Shown: piece after piece, positions 58,901 to 64,000 of the stretch
Layout of the letters: each line of letters starts with the position of its first letter
Position numbering within the stretch: position 1 is the stretch's first letter
The notes under the pieces: model-generated
Told to the model about the DNA's origin: nothing
The model's database searches: none
What the model saw: only the letters and a program-made list of their open reading frames with translations
Translations under genes and position numbers: made by a program
NCBI GenBank assembly: GCA_030674185.1
Contig: CM060315.1
Span: 88,062,415-88,126,414, forward strand
DNA from: Monoplex corrugatus
Taxonomy: Eukaryota > Mollusca > Gastropoda > Littorinimorpha > Ranellidae
Reading direction: 5' to 3'
Length of the DNA: 64,000 nucleotides

Positions 58901-59031
58901 GCAGTAAAGAGGACTGTTTTGTCCTCTGACATCCTTCAACCAAGACATACTCAGATACTGTGTTAGGTTGAACTTTGATCTGACTGGCAGCTGGACATTT
59001 TTGTCTATTTTCTTTTGCACACTGAGTGCTT

Positions 59032-59033
<2 letters not shown>

Positions 59034-59130
<97 letters not shown>

Positions 59131-59228
59131 ACCTGCTGTATATGTGTGTATGTCTGTTATATGTGCCCATCTACTGTATGTGTGTATATGTGTGTGTGTG
59201 TTGTGAGAGAGAGAGAGAAAGAGAGAGA

Positions 59229-59261
<33 letters not shown>

Positions 59262-59280
59262 GTGTGTGTGTGTGTGTGTT
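59034..59280. repeat. TG and GA microsatellites
   Basis: About 48 TG repeats (59034-59130), then GA blocks alternating with GT blocks (59205-59280). Confidence 0.96.
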
Positions 59281-59685
59281 TGTGTGTGTTTAACTACTGT
59301 ATATATATTTTTTTTATGTTATGTGTGTAAGTCTACTCAGTATGTGTGCGTGTTTGTGTGTGTGCACGTGTGTGTATGTGTGTAAGCAGATGTACAGGTG
59401 ATGGGTAGGGCGTTATCTGAGTTCCTACTTTATGGTATTGACCGTATTTTAGGTCAGATAGCCGATAGCCGACTTGTCTAAACACTATACAGCAGTGTAT
59501 GATTGTGAAATAGTGTGTCATTGAAGGTTAGCCACTGTAGCCTGGATGTAGCAAGTGACTGGCTTGTCCCAGTCCTCAATGCAGACTATAGATAGTAATG
59601 TACACTGTGTGGGTTTTGGTCCCAGCGTTTCTTCCATGTTGATTCACTGAGAGATAGAAGATAAAAATGGAGATAACGAAAGGGA
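59281..59685. other. Unassigned stretch with TG-rich patches
   Basis: No gene seen. Confidence 0.4.
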
Positions 59686-59830
59686 CAGAGAGAGAGAGCT
59701 CTTAATTCATGCTGATTCATTGAGAGTTCTAGAGAAGATAAAAGCTGGAGATGAAGAGAAAGAGAGGGAGAGAGAGATAGAGATAGAGAGATAGAGAGAG
59801 ATGGGGGGAGGGTAGAGATAGAGAGAGATG
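59686..59830. repeat. GA-rich degenerate repeat
   Basis: Two related blocks around TTCTTAATTCATGCTGATTC-like and GATTCACTGAGAGAT, plus GAGA runs. Confidence 0.75.
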
Positions 59831-59961
59831 TTGGTGGATGCATTGTAGATCACTAGATGAGCTGTGTACTTCGCTACTTGCCTCTAGGCCAAAGCCTGCA
59901 GAGGAGAGAGAGCATCATCTGGTGTGTGTGTTGTTGATGTGATTGTTCTGTATTAATTAAG

Positions 59962-60152
59962 GGGTGTGTGTGTGTGTATGGTGTTGTATGTGTGTGTGTG
60001 TTATATGTGTATGTGTGTGTTGTATATATGTGTGTGTGTGTATGTGTGCGTGTTTGTGGTGTGTGTGTGTGTTCGGGTGTGTGTATGCATGGAGTGCGTT
60101 GTGGGTATATCATATGGGGTGGGGATGGCCATGTGTGTGTGTGTGAGTAGTG

Positions 60153-60210
<58 letters not shown>

Positions 60211-60215
60211 ACGCG
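59962..60215. repeat. TG microsatellite cluster
   Basis: Interrupted TG tracts, the last (60150-60210) nearly pure and ending in CACGCGCGCG. Confidence 0.95.
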
Positions 60216-60409
60216 CGCGCTCTGCACACACCAGAAAACACGTTTTGGCTGCCTTAATAGTGCGATTGGAAAAAAAGAGATTGTACATGTAAGCCTACTA
60301 TTTGAATGAATATGGGAATTACCACCCAAAAACACAAAATGATTTTTTTCCTTACTGCTTAGTTTAAGGGGCTTATTTCTACTGATCAGACGATATATGT
60401 GAGGTTGGT

Positions 60410-61640
60410 CAAAGAGTTTTAAGCAAAAGAATGAAAAGGTCGTATGTCAAGGTAGGATTGAAGAAGCAATGATAATAAAATGGAAAGTTTAAAGGTAAGC
60501 ATGGGCATGAAGCAATGGTATTAAAATGAAATGTTTCAAGGTAAGCAAGGGAACCAAACAGAAGGAATGAAAAAGCAATAGTGTTGAAATGAACAGTTTG
60601 GGAATAAAGAAGCAATAGTATTAAAATGACAAGTTTTAGGGTAAGCAAGGGAAAGAAGCAATAGTATCAAAATGAAACATTTTATTATGTAAGTATGGTA
60701 TTGAAGCAGTAGTATTAAAATGGAAAAATTTTTGTGGTAGGCATGGGAATGAAGAAGAATCAACATAAAATGAAAAAATTTAGGTAAAAATTAAAATTGT
60801 AATTGTACTTTTTTGTTACAAGTTTTGATAGTTTTATATTTTGTGGAGTGAATAAACAGTAATACCAAATGAAAACTTTGAGAATGAATGAACAGTAGTA
60901 TTAAAATGGCAAGTTTTTAGGATTATCATGCTTAGGGAGATTTCCTTTGTGCTCACCTTTTTCCTTCTTCTTTTTTTGTTCCATTTTCTATACCACCTTA
61001 ATGGCTATAGAAGGTGGACCAATTTTTACAGTGCAATGTTGATGATGATGAAGGTGACGATGAGGATGATAACCATGATGCTGTGGAGTACCATCTTGAA
61101 TTGAGACCCAGTGACAGAGCTGTGTAGTCTAAGCTTACTCTGGTGTCAGTCAGGCTCAAGAAATACAGACACCTGTGATGTTTGTGTAAAGATTTGAACA
61201 GCACTCTCAGTGACTCATCCATAAAGTGGATGAGGCTTGACTGTGTGGTCCCAGTCTTTCCACTGAGCCCATTAGCATGCTGAAAAATCCCACATTGATT
61301 TTGAAGAGATTGAAGGGGATTCAGTCCCACATTGTTCCTGTAAGTAGTCCATTGTGTTAACCATTACACCACAGTGAGTGGTGGAATGAAAAAAACAGTA
61401 GTAATTTAAATGAAAAGTTGTAGGGTAAATGTGGGAATGAAGAAGCAGTAGTACTAACATGAACAGTTTTAGCTAAGCATGGGAAAGCATCAGTATTAAA
61501 ATGAACAGTTGTGTGGTAAGCATAGTAATGAAGCAATAGTGTTAAAATGAAAAGTTTTAAGGTAAGTGTGGGAATGAAAAGGGTTCAGAATAGTGTAGGA
61601 ATAAAGCAGTAGTATAAAAATTGTAAAGTTTGAAGGTCGG
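60410..61640. repeat. Degenerate 45-50-bp minisatellite, interrupted by a SINE
   Basis: Reiterated GAAGCAATAGTATTAAAATG, AAAAGTTTTAAGGTAAGCAT, GGGAATGAA in about 15-20 imperfect units. The SINE at 61085-61385 and flanking sequence interrupt it. Confidence 0.85.
61085..61385 (-). repeat. SINE family S2, antisense full copy
   Basis: Minus-strand head CACTGTGGTGTAATGGTTAA, CACAATGGACTACTTACAGG and GGGACTGAATCC, then GTGGGATTTTTCAGCATGCT, GATGAGTCACTGAGAGTGCT and TCACAGGTGTCTGTATTTCT. Confidence 0.75.
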
Positions 61641-61879
61641 CTATGGAAGAAAACTGGAAAGAAGTGAATGCTTTGTTTTTGATAACAATGCCTGCTTTAT
61701 TTGCACTGGGTTATTTTTTTAATTGTTTGTGCACTGGGTTTTTTTTTTTTTCATTTGTTTGTGCTGGGTTACATTTTTCATTTGCCTGGGCTTATTGTCT
61801 CTGGTCATTGAGGAGTTCTCCGTTTTTCATTGCTGTAGGCTACTGAAATGACTTTGCTAACACCAGCAAGCTTGATTTT

Positions 61880-62320
61880 TCCACTGACTTTTCTTTTAGC
61901 CTGTTTCTTGTTGCACTGTATTGTCCGTTTGTTTCTTTGCTACAGGTTTAATAGTTTGATATTTCTAAATGTTTGTTTAAAGTATAATCGTAATTTTTTG
62001 TTACAAGATTTAGTAGTTTTATCTTTCTCAGATGTTTGTTACAAACTGTGCTTGTTAAAGTTTTAATTGTTTTATTTCACTGATGTTTGTTAAAATCATA
62101 ATCGTACCTTTTTGTTACAACTTTACAAGTTTTAATACTAATAGTCATGTTTCCCAGATGTGTGATCATACCTTTTTGCTACAAGTTTAATTAGTTTCGT
62201 AATTTCCCAGATGTTTGTTAACAGATGTATGTTAAAATTATAATTGTACCTTTTTGTTACAAGTTTTAATAGTTTTATATTTTCCAGATGTTTGTTGACA
62301 TTATGATATTATCATGTCTG
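61880..62320. repeat. Degenerate 60-65-bp minisatellite
   Basis: Five to six copies of CAGATGTTTGTTAAAAT-TAAT, CGTACCTTTTTGTTACAAGT and TTTAATAGTTTTATATTTCC, well diverged. Confidence 0.75.
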
Positions 62321-63000
62321 CACTGGATATGGGGCTTCAGGCTCCCACTTTCAGTAACTGTTGTTGGCAATTTTTGTTGATAGTTTATCTTATAAGTTAT
62401 ATATATATATATTCACAGTAAAATTTGTCCCATTTCTTTCCTGTGCTTGAAGAACTCATACATTGTTTGATTGCACTGTAATTGAGACCTTTTGTTTTTC
62501 AGTTGATTTAGATTTTCCTCCTTGCTAGAAAGGTCTTTTCTGCTCAGAATCTGTTTACAGTGTGCACAATACTTTGACAACATCTGTTCGTGTTTAATCC
62601 AGTAAACGACATAGATCTGGCTCCTTTAGCATTTTTGTGTGCTTGTGTGGATTTCCCCCCATTTTTTTTATATGGGTAAATATCTATGTTTACACAAATA
62701 CGTGCTGAGAGATCCTCACACCTTTACACAAAAATGTCCTTTGTTGACGGTCAAATAGAAAATTTGCTACTTGTGAACATTGTACCTTTTGTGTTCATGA
62801 AGTTAGATATACCACAGATAAGACTGGTGCAGAGAACACAGACAGGCACACTAACTGGTTCTGCTCAGCATTAAGAATCAGTAGTGTTGAAAAAAAGAAT
62901 TTGTTGAAAAGCTGCCAAAAAAGATTAATACACCGTTAAGAGACCATGCTACACAGTAGTATTTTGAAGCTGAATAGAAAATGTTTAGAAATATGTGTAT
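62321..63000. other. Unassigned stretch
   Basis: TA repeat at 62399-62411. No gene recognised. Confidence 0.4.
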
Positions 63001-63014
63001 ATATTAATTCCCTT

Positions 63015-64000
63015 CAGAATGTAACACAGTTACAGACTGATAATTGCAGCATTGTAACAGACTGATGATTGTAACATGATAACAGACTGATAATTGTAAC
63101 ACAGTAGCTGATGATTGTAATAGTCATCATCATCATCATCATCATCTTGGTCATTATCGTCATCATCATCATCATCATTGTCATTTGCCCTGCTGCATGG
63201 CATTGGTGATCATGGCCCTCCATACGAATCTATCCCTTTTGGCTGCAAGTACATCTCCCATCCTCTCCCTCCTCAGCCACCCTGCAAGTCCATCCAGTAT
63301 TTTCTTCCTGGGTCTAGCTGGTGTTCTCTTTCTCTCCAGCTTTCCTGTTGTGGCCAGGTGCTCTAATTTCTCTTTCCTTATAAAATGTCCTGTAAATGTT
63401 GCTTGTCTTTTCCATCAGTATTGAGCCTTTCTAGTTGGTTGATCAGTTCTTTGTGTCTTATCCAATTGAAAGCCTTAGTATAATCAACAAAGCGTAAAAT
63501 ACCTTATTCAGCTCGACTGACCTCTCTATGATAGTTCTTAGGAGGTATATGGCATTAATAGTGCCTTTTCTTAGGATGTATATGGCATTAATAGTTCCTT
63601 TTCTTTTGACAAATCCACACTGTTCTTCTGCTGTTTCTCCTTTGATTCTGTTCCTTGTCCTCGTCCTCGTCACAATTATTCTTAATAGGATTTTTGTTAC
63701 ATGACTCATCAAGCTGATTGTATGATGGAGTTCGCATTCTATAGCCACTGTTTTCTTTGGAATGCAATGAAAATTGCTTTTGACATATCTGTGGGGATTT
63801 TTCCAGTGTCATAAATTTCATTTAGGAGGACTTTTATTTTTTTCAATACCAAATTCTTCTAGGGCCTGAATCATTTCTGTAGTAATATTGTCTGGAAACC
63901 ACCATCGTATACTCCCAAGATTGTCATGGCCAGCAAAAATATGAAATTGTAACAGTAACAGACTGATAATTGTAGCAGTAACTGATGATTGTAACACAGT
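63015..64000. repeat. Short minisatellite split by a LINE
   Basis: TAACAGACTGATAATTGTAA-type units at 63015-63121 resume at 63945-64000 after the LINE insert. The array continues past the window. Confidence 0.8.
63122..63910 (-). mobile_element. Family R LINE fragment, decayed
   Basis: Minus strand reads CELHHTISLMSHVTKILLRI, EEQCGFVKRKGTINAIYILR and a C-terminal tail LERKRTPARPRKKILDGLAG, ending in ATG repeats (CAT repeats at 63124-63178). An internal direct duplication repeats RKGTINAIY. Frames are broken. Confidence 0.8.

Overview
The window is invertebrate nuclear DNA: a multi-exon host gene with GT-AG introns buried in LINEs, tRNA-headed SINEs, small TIR elements and very many micro- and minisatellites. 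The gene is most like bilaterian MSH5. Several SINE-type repeats (heads such as GGTTCAAACC, bodies with GGGTAAAGGGTGGGGATTTT) resemble repeats I associate with gastropod molluscs, so a marine snail or other lophotrochozoan is my best guess; that is inference, not something the sequence proves.

The one host gene I recognise is MSH5, the meiotic MutS homologue that works with MSH4. Fifteen exons on the + strand run from 4505 to the stop at 41266-41268. They encode about 474 residues: the end of the lever/core region, the whole ATPase domain and the C-terminus. The 5' exons must lie left of the window. Each exon joins the next in the correct phase, but exon G (18549-18644) and exon M (38515-38651) each lack one base of the frame. 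These may be assembly errors or real lesions.

Layout. 1-4500: a SINE and a near-perfect full-length RTE-type LINE with a 1020-residue ORF and a probable target-site duplication (622-631 and 3836-3845), probably in an MSH5 intron. 4505-41268: MSH5, with introns holding LINE copies (20334-21612, 22861-24917), a roughly 700-bp dispersed repeat in several copies, a pogo-like MITE, a piggyBac-like MITE and a dozen minisatellites. 41270-49400: 3' flank with a decayed copy of the last exon, a 21-bp array, LINE relics and a 44-bp array. 49400-64000: no confident host gene; LINE relics, an L2-like LINE (54606-56310), SINEs, TG tracts and degenerate arrays.

The most unusual signal is that several minisatellites are built from the edges of MSH5 exons. 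Exon J is flanked upstream by a 62-bp array whose units copy its splice acceptor and first bases, and downstream by a 99-bp array whose units copy its last bases and splice donor. Exon D follows a 65-66-bp array carrying about 16 copies of its acceptor. The 21-bp array beyond the gene appears to derive from the stop-codon region of the last exon. The 99-bp array keeps the MSH5 reading frame, so each extra donor, if used, would add exactly 33 residues just before Walker B.
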